This document shows positions 17,462 to 26,363 of a stretch of 64,000 nucleotides of DNA, one piece after another. The notes beneath the pieces are model-generated. The model was not told the DNA's origin. It searched no databases and was given only the letters and a program-made list of their open reading frames with translations. The DNA is from Antarctobacter albus. Lineage in GTDB: Bacteria; Pseudomonadota; Alphaproteobacteria; Rhodobacterales; Rhodobacteraceae. Numbering within the stretch: position 1 is the stretch's first letter; each line of letters begins with the position of its first letter. Made by a program: the position numbers and the translations under genes. The stretch lies in NCBI RefSeq assembly GCF_900101505.1, contig NZ_FMZI01000003.1, forward strand, positions 186,001 to 250,000, read 5' to 3'.

Positions 17462-18088
17462 ATGTATCTACTGGCCGGGCTCATGGGGCTGATAGCGCTT
17501 GGTTCGGTGGCCATCGTCAGCATCGGTGACGATGCGGACGAGGCGCTTGCCGACACGGGCGACGATGGGGACGATGGCCTGCCGGCCTCGCCCCTGTCGC
17601 CGGCCTCACTGGGGGTGTTCCAGTTCTTTCCGCAGGGGATCGACGAGGGCACGCCGGAGGGCGCCGCGCTTGAGGACGGGCGGTCGCTGTTTGCGCGCAT
17701 GGGGTTGATCAACCTCGCCGGGCTGGACCCGGTCGAGGATGCTGAGCTGGCAGAGACGGGGACAGAGACGGGCGCAGGGGCCTTGCAGCTGGAGTCTTTT
17801 GGGGTCGATGTGCCGGCGGCGCCGAACGACGCGTCGGCAGAGCTTGCCGGCGCGGACCCGCTGGACTACGACGCGGAGGAAGATCAGCTGGTGATCGTCT
17901 ATGACGACAGCGCCGGCGGACCGGAACCCGAGCTGGAGGTGTCCGCCCGCGAGGATGATCCGGAGACGACCGAGATCCGCCTGGGCGGGACGGTTCTGGC
18001 CAGCCTGCTCACTGCCGAGGCGCCGCCGCTGTCCTCGATCGTGCTGGTGGGCGAAAGCGATGCCGCCGCGCTGGACCTGGCGACGTAG
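17462..18088 (+). CDS. Hypothetical membrane-anchored acidic protein
   Basis: This 208-residue protein begins with a single hydrophobic segment (MYLLAGLMGLIALGSVAIV), followed by a very acidic, Ala/Asp/Glu-rich region. A C-terminal part contains DQLVIVYDD and ETTEIRLGG, reminiscent of modules in large RTX-like roseobacter surface proteins; that resemblance is only by eye. No catalytic motif is visible. The ATG at 17462 places the hydrophobic stretch at the N-terminus. Function unknown. Confidence 0.65.
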   Translation: MYLLAGLMGLIALGSVAIVSIGDDADEALADTGDDGDDGLPASPLSPASLGVFQFFPQGIDEGTPEGAALEDGRSLFARMGLINLAGLDPVEDAELAETGTETGAGALQLESFGVDVPAAPNDASAELAGADPLDYDAEEDQLVIVYDDSAGGPEPELEVSAREDDPETTEIRLGGTVLASLLTAEAPPLSSIVLVGESDAAALDLAT

Positions 18089-18217
18089 GTTAGCGGGCTT
18101 GCCAAGGGGGCTGGAATCGCGTACCTGCGCGCATCCGCTTTGGCGGACCTCTCCACGGGCCTTGCTGGACGACATCCCGGCTTGTGCCATAACCCTTTGA
18201 TCCGAAAGGAGACCCCG

Positions 18218-18487
18218 ATGTCGATCACCGCGGAAGAAAAGACCCGCCTGATGAAGGAATACGCCACCAAGGAAGGCGACACCGGTTCGCCCGAAGTGCA
18301 GGTGGCCATCCTGACCTCGCGTATCTCGACCCTGACCGAACACTTCAAGACCCACAAGAAGGACAACCACTCGCGTCGTGGCCTTCTGATGATGGTTGCC
18401 CAGCGCCGCAAGCTGCTGGACTACCTCAAGGGCAAGGACGAAGAGCGCTATCGCTCGCTGATCGGCCGCCTGGGCATCCGCCGCTAA
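18218..18487 (+). CDS. rpsO: 30S ribosomal protein S15
   Basis: This 89-residue protein matches S15 throughout: [24 protein letters not shown] and [12 protein letters not shown]. It binds the 16S rRNA central domain during 30S assembly. AAGGAG lies 8 nt before the ATG, and a strong terminator follows at 18515-18550. In many bacteria rpsO is directly followed by pnp; here three genes intervene. Confidence 0.98.
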   Translation: MSITAEEKTRLMKEYATKEGDTGSPEVQVAILTSRISTLTEHFKTHKKDNHSRRGLLMMVAQRRKLLDYLKGKDEERYRSLIGRLGIRR

Positions 18488-18514
18488 GGCACTGTCCCGT
18501 CGCTGAACGGATTG

Positions 18515-18550
18515 ACCGCGTTTCCCCTCCGGGAAGCGCGGTTTTTCTTT
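18515..18550 (+). terminator. Intrinsic terminator of rpsO
   Basis: A 12-bp stem (ACCGCGTTTCCC with GGGAAGCGCGGT, one wobble), 4-nt loop CTCC, then TTTTTCTTT. It begins 28 nt after the rpsO stop. Confidence 0.92.
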
Positions 18551-18583
18551 GCGCAGTGGAGTTTGGGGCTGGCCGGGTTTGTT

Positions 18584-18600
18584 ATGTTATACTATAACAT
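18584..18600. promoter_or_regulatory. Zur box upstream of the COG0523 GTPase
   Basis: ATGTTATACTATAACAT is a perfect 17-bp palindrome matching the proteobacterial Zur consensus core ATGTTATAnTATAACAT at every position. It lies 34 nt upstream of the GTPase ATG and after the rpsO terminator, so zinc-dependent repression of the following gene(s) is strongly suggested. Confidence 0.85.
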
Positions 18601-18633
18601 ACACCTGTTTCTTGTCGAATAGGGAGCTTGACC

Positions 18634-19836
18634 ATGCCCGACACCGATCCCCGCATCCCCGTGACCGTGCTTTCCGGATTCCTGGGGGCGGGTAAGACCA
18701 CGCTGCTCAACTGGGTGTTGAACAACCGCGAAGGGCGGCGCGTCGCCGTGATCGTGAACGACATGTCCGAGGTGAACATAGACGCCGACCTTGTGCGCGC
18801 GGGCGGCGCGAACCTCAGCCAGACGGACGAGACGCTGGTGGAAATGTCCAACGGCTGTATCTGCTGCACCCTGCGCGAGGACCTGCTGATCGAGGTGCGG
18901 CAGCTGGCTGAAGAGGGGCGTTTCGACACGCTGCTGATCGAATCGACCGGCATCGCAGAGCCGCTGCCGGTGGCAGCAAGCTTTGCCTTCCGGGATGACG
19001 CGGGCCAGAGCCTGTCGGATGTCGCGCGGCTGGACACGATGGTGACGGTGGTGGATGCCTGCAACCTGCTGGAGGATTTCTCCAGCCATGATTTCCTGGC
19101 GGACCGGGGCGAAAGCCTGGGCGAGGAAGACGAGCGCACCCTTGTCGACCTGCTGACGGACCAGATCGAGTTTGCCGATGTCGTCGTTCTGAACAAGGTC
19201 AGCGATGCGGGCGCGCTCAAGGTGGACGCAGCGCAAAAGATCATCCGCAGCCTGAATGCCGATGCGCGCATCATCCGCACGGATCACGGCGAGGTGGCGA
19301 CCGCCGAGATCCTGGAAACCGGACTGTTCGATTTCGACAAGGCGCATGAACATGCCGCTTGGGCGAAGGAACTGTACGGTTTTGCCGATCACGTCCCCGA
19401 GACCGAGGAATACGGCATCGCCAGCTACGTCTTCCGGGCGCGCGACCCCTTTGACCCGGAGCGTATCCACGCGCTGCTGAACGGCAGCCTGCCGGGCGTG
19501 ATCCGGGCAAAGGGGCATTTCTGGCTGTCGACGCGGCCCGACTGGGTGGCCGAATTCTCGCTGGCGGGCGCCTTGTCGAGCGTGAAACCGCTGGGCAAGT
19601 GGTGGGCGACGGTCCCGAAGGAGAACTGGCCCAAGGATGCGCGGGCGCAGGAGTATTTCCTGGCCCATTGGGCCGAGCCTTTTGGCGACCGGAGGCAGGA
19701 ACTGGTCTTTATCGGTGCGGGGATCGACTGGGCCGACCTGAAGGCGCGGTTGGAAGCCTGTCTTGTGTCTGAGGTGACGGGGGCGGAACAACCGGACCCG
19801 TTCCCCCAGTGGCGGGACGCGCGAGAGGTGGCGTGA
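18634..19836 (+). CDS. COG0523 (CobW/ZigA-type) GTPase, probable zinc metallochaperone
   Basis: This 400-residue G3E GTPase has Walker [13 protein letters not shown] (about 15-26), the metal-binding CICC motif (Cys75, Cys77, Cys78), ESTGIAEP switch and NKVS base recognition. A C-terminal CobW_C domain contains [13 protein letters not shown]. The Zur box directly upstream assigns it to the zinc-starvation branch rather than to cobalamin synthesis. AGGGAG at 18621 sets the start at 18634; a TTG two codons earlier is less likely. The stop overlaps the ATG of the DUF6525-like gene. Confidence 0.93.
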   Translation: MPDTDPRIPVTVLSGFLGAGKTTLLNWVLNNREGRRVAVIVNDMSEVNIDADLVRAGGANLSQTDETLVEMSNGCICCTLREDLLIEVRQLAEEGRFDTLLIESTGIAEPLPVAASFAFRDDAGQSLSDVARLDTMVTVVDACNLLEDFSSHDFLADRGESLGEEDERTLVDLLTDQIEFADVVVLNKVSDAGALKVDAAQKIIRSLNADARIIRTDHGEVATAEILETGLFDFDKAHEHAAWAKELYGFADHVPETEEYGIASYVFRARDPFDPERIHALLNGSLPGVIRAKGHFWLSTRPDWVAEFSLAGALSSVKPLGKWWATVPKENWPKDARAQEYFLAHWAEPFGDRRQELVFIGAGIDWADLKARLEACLVSEVTGAEQPDPFPQWRDAREVA

Positions 19837-20075
19837 TGGCCCGCCGCAACGGCAACCGTGGTGCGGTGGCGATCAGGCCGCGCCGCCGCCGGGGCGACGC
19901 GATGCGGGTCTACGACAGCCTGCCGGCGCCGCTGCGGCGTTGGATGGCCGGGGCGGTGCTGCCCTGGTCGCCGGAATCCTGCCTGGCGATCTGGCGCCGT
20001 GCCGGTGGCCCGGACGAGGCGCTCGAGCGGCTGAACCGGGCAGAGCGCGCGACGTTGGACAGGGCGGGCCTGTGA
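19836..20075 (+). CDS. DUF6525-like small basic protein
   Basis: This 79-residue protein has a strongly basic N-terminus (RPRRRRGD) followed by MRVYDSLPAPLRRWM and a helical WSPESCLAIWRR segment, typical of a Rhodobacteraceae family annotated DUF6525. The start overlaps the GTPase stop (TGATG), so it is probably under the same Zur control. Function unknown. It converges with the antiporter gene with one base between the two stops. Confidence 0.75.
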   Translation: MARRNGNRGAVAIRPRRRRGDAMRVYDSLPAPLRRWMAGAVLPWSPESCLAIWRRAGGPDEALERLNRAERATLDRAGL

Positions 20076-20076
20076 C

Positions 20077-21342
20077 TCAGACCAGGTCGGGTTCGCGCCC
20101 GACCCGGTTGGCCAGCTTGCCGATGGTCAGCCCCTGCACGATGATCGAGAAGACCACGATCACGTAGGTGACGGTCAGGATCAGCGGCTTCCACTCGCTG
20201 TCGGGCAGCGACAGGGCGAGGGCGACAGAGATGCCGCCCTTGAGCCCGCCCCAGGTCATGATCGGCATGACGCCGGGGGCGAAACTCCGGAACGGCCGCA
20301 GCATCAGGATCGGTACCACCACCGCGCAAAGCCGCCCGAACAGCGCCAGCGCGATGCAGATGACGCCGGTCACCAGCATGTCGGTTTCAAGTTGCACGGC
20401 AAAGATTTCGACCCCGATCAGCATGAAGAGGACGGCGTTCAGGATCTCGTCCACCAGTACCCAGAATTTCTCGACGTATTCGCGGGTTTCCTCGGACATG
20501 CCGTGCTTGGCCCCGATGTCGCCGATCAGCAGGCCGGCGCAGACCGCCGCGATGGGGGCCGAGACATGCAGCGCGATGGCCAGTTCGTAGCCGCCGAAGG
20601 CCAGCGCCAAGGTCATCAACACCTCGAGGGAATAATCGTCGATATGGCGCATGACGCGGAAGGTCAGCCAGCCCAGGACAAGGCCCAGCACCGCACCGCC
20701 GAGCGCCTCCTGTGCAAAGAGCCTGGCCGCGTCCAGCGCGGGGCTGGCGTGGGCGGCATCGCCGTGGCCATGCGAGAGCGCCGGAAAGGCCAGCCCGACC
20801 AGCACCAGGAAGACGACATAGCCCACGCCGTCATTGAACAGGCTTTCGCCCGCGACCTGGGTTTCCAGTGATTTGCGCAGGTTGGCCTGTTTCAGGACGC
20901 CCATGACGGCGACGGGATCCGTGGGCGAGATCAGCGCCCCGAAGACCAGCGCAATCAGCAGCGGCGCGCCGGTCAGCCAGTGAAAGCCAAGCCCGATCAC
21001 CGCGGTAGACAGCGCCACGCCGATGGTGGCCATCAGCAGGACCGTGGGCCAGACCGCGCGCAGGTCCGAGAGTTTGACGTGCAGGGCGCCCGCAAACAGC
21101 AACAGTCCCAGCATCCCCTCCAGCAGGGCGTCGGAGAAATCTATGCCGGTGACGATGGCGCGCAGATCCTCGGCCAGGGTGAGCGAGGGCACCATCGTGT
21201 CCAGCGCAAGGGCCGCCATCGAGGTCAGCAGGGCGACGACGAGGATGCCGATCGCTGAAGGCAGGCGCAGGACGAAATAGTTGATGGCACCAAAGACCGC
21301 GGCAAGGACGATGAGGAGGGAAGCAATCTGAAGAATGTTCAT
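20077..21342 (-). CDS. CPA1-family Na+/H+ antiporter
   Basis: This 421-residue inner-membrane protein has about twelve hydrophobic helices. The family signature SPTDPVAVMGV carries the transport Asp, with ESLFNDGVGY following and GGLKGGISVALAL near the C-terminus, as in NhaP-type exchangers. It should expel Na+ (or K+) in exchange for protons. A His-rich loop SHGHGDAAH lies between helices. No cytoplasmic regulatory domain is present. The gene is divergent from pnp and interrupts the usual rpsO-pnp neighbourhood. Confidence 0.92.
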   Translation of the reverse strand: MNILQIASLLIVLAAVFGAINYFVLRLPSAIGILVVALLTSMAALALDTMVPSLTLAEDLRAIVTGIDFSDALLEGMLGLLLFAGALHVKLSDLRAVWPTVLLMATIGVALSTAVIGLGFHWLTGAPLLIALVFGALISPTDPVAVMGVLKQANLRKSLETQVAGESLFNDGVGYVVFLVLVGLAFPALSHGHGDAAHASPALDAARLFAQEALGGAVLGLVLGWLTFRVMRHIDDYSLEVLMTLALAFGGYELAIALHVSAPIAAVCAGLLIGDIGAKHGMSEETREYVEKFWVLVDEILNAVLFMLIGVEIFAVQLETDMLVTGVICIALALFGRLCAVVVPILMLRPFRSFAPGVMPIMTWGGLKGGISVALALSLPDSEWKPLILTVTYVIVVFSIIVQGLTIGKLANRVGREPDLV

Positions 21343-21642
21343 GGGTTTGGCCTGATGAAATCACGTTCCGCGCTGTAGCACGCCCTCTGGTAACGGCAAA
21401 TGGCAATGATCCGGGCCGAACCCGCCGCCAAGAACCTGCCGGGCCGCAAAAAATCGGACTTTGGGGCGGCTGGCATGGAACGCAACGGCTTCACAAAAGG
21501 CGCTTGCTGCTGTATGGCGCCAGTCATCTGAGACGTGACGCTTTGACCCCGGCGCATGGGATGATGAAGGGGTCGGCGGCAATGGGGCCGCCATTCAAAC
21601 GGAGGACCGGCAGGGGCCGGAGCGCCTCCTAGAGGATAACTG
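21343..21642. other. Antiporter/pnp intergenic region with structured pnp leader
   Basis: This 300-nt divergent control region holds no gene. Close to pnp two small hairpins can form, GGCGGC..GCCGCC (about 21573-21590) and CCGGC..GCCGG (about 21608-21621). Enterobacterial pnp is autoregulated through RNase III cleavage of a leader hairpin; these structures may play a similar role, which is inference. Confidence 0.4.
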
Positions 21643-23781
21643 ATGTTCAAAGAAGTCAAAAAGTCGATGCAGTGGGGCGAGGAAACGCTCACACTGGAAA
21701 CCGGCAAGGTTGCCCGTCAGGCCGACGGCAGCGTCATCGCCACCCTGGGCGAGACCAGCGTCATGGCCAACGTGACCTTTGCCAAGCAGCAGAAGGAAGG
21801 CCAGGACTTCTTTCCGCTGACCGTCCATTACCAGGAAAAATATTACGCGGCCGGCAAGGTGCCCGGCGGCTTCTTCAAGCGTGAAGCACGGCCGACCGAG
21901 AAGGAAACGCTGACCGCGCGCCTGATCGACCGTCCGATCCGCCCGCTGTTCGTCCCCGGCTTCAAGAACGAAGTGCTGGTGATGTGCACCGTCCTGTCGC
22001 ACGACCTGGTCAATGACCCGGACATCGTGGCGATGATCGCCGCAAGCGCCGCGCTGACCATTTCCGGCGCGCCCTTCATGGGCCCGATTGCCGGTGCGCG
22101 CGTCGGCTTTGAAGATGGCGAATACGTCCTGAACCCGACCGTCGAGGACATGGACCAGCTGCGCAACAACCCCGAGCAGCGACTCGACCTGGTTGTCGCG
22201 GGCACCAAGGACGCGGTCATGATGGTCGAGTCCGAAGCCTACGAACTGACCGAAGACGAGATGCTGGGCGCGGTTCTTTTCGCGCATGAGCAGATCCAGC
22301 CGGTCATCGACCTGATCATCTCGCTGGCCGAAGACGCGGCCAAGGAACCCTTCGACTTCCAGCCGCCGGATTACTCGGCCCTGTTCGACGTGATCAAGGC
22401 CGCGGGCGAAGACAAGATGCGCGCCGCCTACGCGATTTCGGACAAGCAGGAGCGCGTGACCACGGTTGCCGCCGTCAAGGAAGAGATCAAGGCCGGCCTC
22501 AGCGAGGAACAGCTTGAAGATCCGAACCTGGGTTCCGCGATCAAGAAGCTGGAATCGATGGTGCTGCGCGGTGATGTGGTCAAGAACGGCCGCCGCATCG
22601 ACGGCCGCGCCCTTGACCAGGTGCGCCCGATCGTCTGCGAAACCGGCCTGCTGCCGCGGACCCACGGGTCGGCGCTGTTCACCCGTGGCGAAACCCAGGG
22701 TCTGGTCGTGACCACGCTGGGCACCGGCGACGATGAGCAGATCATCGACGCGCTGCACGGCAACTACCGGTCGAACTTCCTGCTGCACTACAACTTCCCG
22801 CCCTATTCGGTGGGCGAGGTTGGGCGCGTTGGTTCGCCCGGTCGTCGTGAGATCGGCCACGGCAAACTGGCATGGCGTGCGCTGCAGGCGGTGCTGCCGG
22901 CGGCAACCGATTTCCCCTACACGATCCGCGTGGTCTCCGAGATCACCGAATCCAACGGCTCGTCCTCGATGGCCTCCGTCTGCGGTGGCTCGCTGTCGAT
23001 GATGGATGCGGGCGTTCCGCTGAAGGCGCCGGTTGCCGGTGTGGCGATGGGCCTGGTGCTGGAAGATGACGGCTCCTACGGGATCCTGACCGACATCCTG
23101 GGCGACGAGGATCACCTCGGCGACATGGACTTCAAGGTTGCGGGCACCGAGAACGGCATCACCTCGCTGCAGATGGACATCAAGGTCGCGGGCATCACGC
23201 CCGAGATCATGAAGGCCGCGCTGGCACAGGCCAAGGACGGTCGCCTGCACATCCTGGGCGAGATGGCCAAGGCCCTGTCCTCGGCCGGTGAGTTCAGCGT
23301 GCACGCGCCGCGCATCGAGACCATGCAGATCCCGACCGACAAGATCCGTGAAGTGATCGGCTCGGGCGGCAAGGTGATCCGCGAGATCGTCGAAGTGTCG
23401 GGCGCCAAGGTGGACATCAACGACGAGGGCATCATCAAGATCGCCTCGCCGGACGGTGAGTCCATCCAGAAGGCCTATGACATGATCTATTCGATCGTGG
23501 CAGAGCCGGAAGAGGGCAAGGTCTACAAGGGCAAGGTCGTGAAGATCGTCGATTTCGGCGCCTTCGTGAACTTCTTTGGCAAGCGTGACGGGCTGGTGCA
23601 CGTCTCCCAGATCGAGAACCGCCGCCTGAACCATCCCTCGGACGTTCTGAAGGAAGGCCAGGAAGTCTACGTCAAGCTGCTGGGCTTTGACGACCGCGGC
23701 AAGGTGCGCCTGGCGATGAAGATGGTCGACCAGGAGACCGGTGAAGAGATCACCAAGCAAAAGGAAGAAGCGGAGGAGTGA
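21643..23781 (+). CDS. pnp: Polyribonucleotide nucleotidyltransferase (PNPase)
   Basis: This 712-residue phosphorolytic 3'-5' exoribonuclease of the RNA degradosome carries two RNase PH domains. The second one, catalytic, includes the run [20 protein letters not shown] and [21 protein letters not shown]. The KH domain has the GSGGKVI loop, and the C-terminal S1 domain reads [12 protein letters not shown] and DGLVHVSQI. Length is normal. AGAGGATAACTG precedes the ATG and an intrinsic terminator follows at 23826. Confidence 0.98.
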   Translation: MFKEVKKSMQWGEETLTLETGKVARQADGSVIATLGETSVMANVTFAKQQKEGQDFFPLTVHYQEKYYAAGKVPGGFFKREARPTEKETLTARLIDRPIRPLFVPGFKNEVLVMCTVLSHDLVNDPDIVAMIAASAALTISGAPFMGPIAGARVGFEDGEYVLNPTVEDMDQLRNNPEQRLDLVVAGTKDAVMMVESEAYELTEDEMLGAVLFAHEQIQPVIDLIISLAEDAAKEPFDFQPPDYSALFDVIKAAGEDKMRAAYAISDKQERVTTVAAVKEEIKAGLSEEQLEDPNLGSAIKKLESMVLRGDVVKNGRRIDGRALDQVRPIVCETGLLPRTHGSALFTRGETQGLVVTTLGTGDDEQIIDALHGNYRSNFLLHYNFPPYSVGEVGRVGSPGRREIGHGKLAWRALQAVLPAATDFPYTIRVVSEITESNGSSSMASVCGGSLSMMDAGVPLKAPVAGVAMGLVLEDDGSYGILTDILGDEDHLGDMDFKVAGTENGITSLQMDIKVAGITPEIMKAALAQAKDGRLHILGEMAKALSSAGEFSVHAPRIETMQIPTDKIREVIGSGGKVIREIVEVSGAKVDINDEGIIKIASPDGESIQKAYDMIYSIVAEPEEGKVYKGKVVKIVDFGAFVNFFGKRDGLVHVSQIENRRLNHPSDVLKEGQEVYVKLLGFDDRGKVRLAMKMVDQETGEEITKQKEEAEE

Positions 23782-23825
23782 TCCCCGCTGCCCGCCGGCG
23801 GCACGCGCCTTCGGCAGTTTCCCGG

Positions 23826-23851
23826 ACGGGCGGCCTTTGGGCCGCCCGTTT
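23826..23851 (+). terminator. Intrinsic terminator of pnp
   Basis: Perfect 10-bp stem ACGGGCGGCC / GGCCGCCCGT with loop TTTG, followed by a short TT run. It begins 45 nt after the pnp stop. Confidence 0.8.
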
Positions 23852-23882
23852 GCACTTTGATACGAGACGACGACAGGACCCC

Positions 23883-24692
23883 ATGCATCACATTGGCCGG
23901 GCCATTCAGCATCCCCCGACAGAGCTTCCCGTCCTGGAATTTTGGGCGCGCGACTACGACCACGTCTTTGCGGTCTACAACCCGTTTTTCACCGTTCCGG
24001 GGCATCATCCGGACACGACCCATTACGGGCCTGCGCGCATCACCGTGTCCTCCGCCGACGAGTTGAGCGCGCTGGCCGAGGCCCCGCCCGTGCCTGAAAA
24101 CCCGGCGCCGGACGAGTTTCCCGACCTCATCAAGCAGAGCGGCAGCCCGCTGCGCTGGGAGGCGGTGCGCCAGGCGATTGGCGCCCGGGACCGGGCGCTG
24201 TTCGAGCGGACGGTCTGGCTCTGGGCGCTGAACATCGAGCGCGACGATACCGACGACGGGATGCGCGCGGCGCTGACCCGCTATTGCACGGCGCAGGGCA
24301 TCTATCCGCCCGAAGAAGACTGCATGCCCGCGATCATGGAACCGATGCTGAGTGACTACCTGCAGGCGCTGGGCATCGACGAGATCATGCTGTGGGATGA
24401 GTACCGCGAAAATGCCCTGCCGGCCCCGCGCGAGGCGCTGGACCGGGACGAGGTCGCCGTCTGGCTGGACGGGGCGACGGGCAATTCCGTGCGCGCGGTC
24501 AGCGCGCCGGGGTTCCTCATAAGCTGGGCCTTTGACGACGTGCATGGCGTGTTGGCCCTGACCGACGACCTGTACCGCCGCTGCGCGCCGGACCGTTTCC
24601 TGGAATGCCGGGCCTATGGTGTCGGCGGCTACGTCGATCTCTTCAACCCGGCAGAGTTCCTGGACCGGCTGCCGCGCACCGGGACACATTGA
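23883..24692 (+). CDS. Uncharacterised protein, possibly DUF2711-like
   Basis: This 269-residue, mostly helical and acidic soluble protein has no signal peptide or transmembrane segment. The segments LPVLEFWARDYDHVFAVYNPFF near the N-terminus and IYPPEEDCMPAIMEPML in the middle faintly recall DUF2711, but I am not certain. The ATG at 23883 is used; a longer frame would run back into the pnp terminator. The GTG-started IMPACT-like gene follows 7 nt later, suggesting one transcript. Confidence 0.65.
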   Translation: MHHIGRAIQHPPTELPVLEFWARDYDHVFAVYNPFFTVPGHHPDTTHYGPARITVSSADELSALAEAPPVPENPAPDEFPDLIKQSGSPLRWEAVRQAIGARDRALFERTVWLWALNIERDDTDDGMRAALTRYCTAQGIYPPEEDCMPAIMEPMLSDYLQALGIDEIMLWDEYRENALPAPREALDRDEVAVWLDGATGNSVRAVSAPGFLISWAFDDVHGVLALTDDLYRRCAPDRFLECRAYGVGGYVDLFNPAEFLDRLPRTGTH

Positions 24693-24699
24693 GGCGCCC

Positions 24700-25053
24700 G
24701 TGCTGGTGCTGGAGAATATCATCAGCGACCGGGGGTCGCGCTACGCGGTCTCCGGCGGGCCCTGCCGCAGTGCCGACGACGCGGCGGCCTTTCTCAAGGA
24801 GCTGAAACGGCGCAAGAAATTCGCCAAGGCCACGCATAACACCTGGGCCTGCCTGACCGAGGGCGGCCCGCTCAAGAACGACGATGGCGAAAGCGGCGCC
24901 GGCATGGTGATCCTGCGCATGCTGGAGCGTGAGGACCTGCGCGACACCATCGTGGTGGTGACGCGCTGGTACGGTGGCAAGCACCTGGGCGGCGATCGTT
25001 TCCGCCATGTCCAGGAGGCCGTGCGCCAGTTCATAGAGGCGCAGGGCGGCTGA
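24700..25053 (+). CDS. Single-domain IMPACT/YigZ (UPF0029) family protein
   Basis: This 117-residue protein consists only of the UPF0029 N-terminal domain: KATHNTWAC, NDDGESGAGM and the diagnostic WYGGKHLGGDRF. Typical YigZ proteins are about 200 residues with an added ferredoxin-like DUF1949 domain, which is absent. The GTG at 24700 is chosen because TTGAGG precedes it by 6 nt; upstream codons of the same frame overlap the previous gene. Function is uncertain; eukaryotic IMPACT acts on GCN2 signalling. Confidence 0.82.
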   Translation: MLVLENIISDRGSRYAVSGGPCRSADDAAAFLKELKRRKKFAKATHNTWACLTEGGPLKNDDGESGAGMVILRMLEREDLRDTIVVVTRWYGGKHLGGDRFRHVQEAVRQFIEAQGG

Positions 25054-25076
25054 AGCCGCGCCCCGCGCCAACTGGG

Positions 25077-25505
25077 TCAGACGACTTCGGTCTCGACCTC
25101 GATATTGCCCTTGGTTGCGTGCGAATAGGGGCAGATGAAGTGGCCGCGCTCGGCGATCTTTTCGGCCACGTCACGGTCGACGCCGGGCATCGAGACCGCC
25201 AGTTTCACCTTCAGGCCGAAGCCACCTTCGCTACGCCCACCGATACCGACATGGGCTGTGACCTTGGCGTCTTCGGGCACGGTGCCCAGCTTTTCGTTCT
25301 GGGCGACAAAGCGCATGGCGCCGAGGTAGCAGGCGGCATAGCCGGTGGCGAAGAGCTCTTCGGGGTTGTGACCCTTGCCCGAGCCGCCCAGCTCTGTCGG
25401 GCTGGTCATCGTGACCGTCAGCATCCCCGACTCGAGGCCGGCAGAGCCGTTGCGGCCGCCGCCGGTGGCCCAGGCCTCGGTCCAATATTTCGTGTCGACA
25501 CTCAT
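25077..25505 (-). CDS. ohr: Organic hydroperoxide resistance protein Ohr (OsmC family)
   Basis: This 142-residue thiol peroxidase has the two catalytic cysteines in GYAACYLGAM and HFICPYSHAT, as in Ohr rather than OsmC. It reduces lipid and other organic hydroperoxides using lipoylated partners. It is divergent from a MarR-family gene of the OhrR type, the classic arrangement for peroxide-induced derepression. Confidence 0.95.
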   Translation of the reverse strand: MSVDTKYWTEAWATGGGRNGSAGLESGMLTVTMTSPTELGGSGKGHNPEELFATGYAACYLGAMRFVAQNEKLGTVPEDAKVTAHVGIGGRSEGGFGLKVKLAVSMPGVDRDVAEKIAERGHFICPYSHATKGNIEVETEVV

Positions 25506-25528
25506 GACATTCTCCTTTCGTGCAGGAA

Positions 25529-25595
25529 TTTATCGTGTGCGAAACATCTGTGTCGTGTGTGGATTTGTCAATGCTTGCGATTTTATCCTGCGCGA
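25529..25595. promoter_or_regulatory. Two direct repeats TTTATCsTGyGCGA in the ohr/ohrR control region
   Basis: TTTATCGTGTGCGA (25529-25542) and TTTATCCTGCGCGA (25582-25595) differ at two of 14 positions and lie 53 bp apart between the divergent ohr and ohrR genes. They could be OhrR or RNA-polymerase recognition elements. They do not match the TACAATT-type OhrR box described in other proteobacteria. Confidence 0.35.
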
Positions 25596-25609
25596 TCTAT
25601 TCCTGTGTC

Positions 25610-26077
25610 ATGTCCAGTTCTCTCTCTCCCTCGGAAATGCTCTGCTTCGCACTGTATTCGGCGGGCCACGCCATGCAGCAGGCCTACAAGCCGCTGTTGG
25701 ATCCGCTTGGCCTGACCTATCCGCAATACCTGGTGCTGACGGCGCTTTGGTCGGCGGATGACCGGCCGCTGGGATCGCTGGCGGTGCAGATGCAACTGGC
25801 CTCGAACACGCTGACGCCCCTTGTCAAACGGTTGGAGGCCAAGGGCCTTGTGACCCGGCGCCGCGACCCGGAGGACGAACGCCAGGTGCGCATCCGGCTG
25901 ACCGAGGAGGGGCGCGCATTACAGGCCCAGAGCGCGGATATAGCGCGCTGTTTCCTGGAACGGGCGGGGCTGACCATGAGCGACGCGGCAAGACTGCGAG
26001 ACGAGGTGATGACCCTGCGCGACAACCTGCGCGACGAGGCGGAACTGGACCCCGTGCGGAACGATCCCGCCGCCTAG
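25610..26077 (+). CDS. ohrR: MarR-family peroxide sensor (OhrR type)
   Basis: This 155-residue winged-helix regulator has the sensing Cys near the N-terminus in LCFALYSAGH, the hallmark of OhrR. The helix-turn-helix region LAVQMQLASNTLTPLVKRLEAKGL and the wing RRRDPEDERQVRIRLT follow. Oxidation of the Cys by organic peroxides should release it from the ohr promoter. The ATG at 25610 gives the usual length; in-frame ATG at 25571 would add 13 residues. It is divergent from ohr. Confidence 0.9.
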   Translation: MSSSLSPSEMLCFALYSAGHAMQQAYKPLLDPLGLTYPQYLVLTALWSADDRPLGSLAVQMQLASNTLTPLVKRLEAKGLVTRRRDPEDERQVRIRLTEEGRALQAQSADIARCFLERAGLTMSDAARLRDEVMTLRDNLRDEAELDPVRNDPAA

Positions 26078-26200
26078 GGCTCTGTCGGCGTGGCGGCCAA
26101 GGGGAACGACGGCCCCTTGTTTACCCTTATGCCCTCGCGCGTAAATCGGGATAGCACTGACACGGGAACGCCCCCTTCGGCACTCACGGGACGCACCCCG

Positions 26201-26226
26201 GGGTCCCGGTGTCATCGCCGGGACCC
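26201..26226 (+). terminator. Possible terminator of ohrR
   Basis: Perfect 9-bp stem GGGTCCCGG / CCGGGACCC with an 8-nt loop, 124 nt after the ohrR stop. Only a weak CTTT follows, so efficient intrinsic termination is uncertain. Confidence 0.4.
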
Positions 26227-26268
26227 GACCCTTTGTGTGCGTATTGGAACCCCTTGACGGATCGGAAC

Positions 26269-26349
26269 AAAAAAAGGCCGGGCAAGATGCCCGGCCAGGT
26301 CCAACAGGGAGGTGCATGCGATAACCCGCACATGCGACGGGACCTCTTG
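26269..26349 (-). ncRNA. Candidate FNR-controlled small RNA, about 80 nt
   Basis: Read on the minus strand, an FNR-like box (26397-26384) is centred exactly 41.5 nt before a start predicted from the -10-like TTTAAT (26362-26357). The transcript would form an outer stem AGGTCC/GGACCT (26345-26340 with 26302-26297). Inside are a GCATG/CATGC hairpin and an unpaired CACCTCCC (26314-26307), which is an anti-Shine-Dalgarno motif. It ends with a 9-bp terminator stem GGCCGGGCA/TGCCCGGCC and seven T (26296-26269). The following gap to the next gene has no coding frame. The alternative is that only the terminator is real and serves the response-regulator gene ending at 26464. Confidence 0.5.
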
Positions 26350-26363
26350 GAGCCAGATTAAAA

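Noticed and set aside
21595-23760. 721-codon minus-strand frame opposite pnp
   Set aside because: Shadow of pnp, which has KH, S1 and RNase PH motifs in the + frame.
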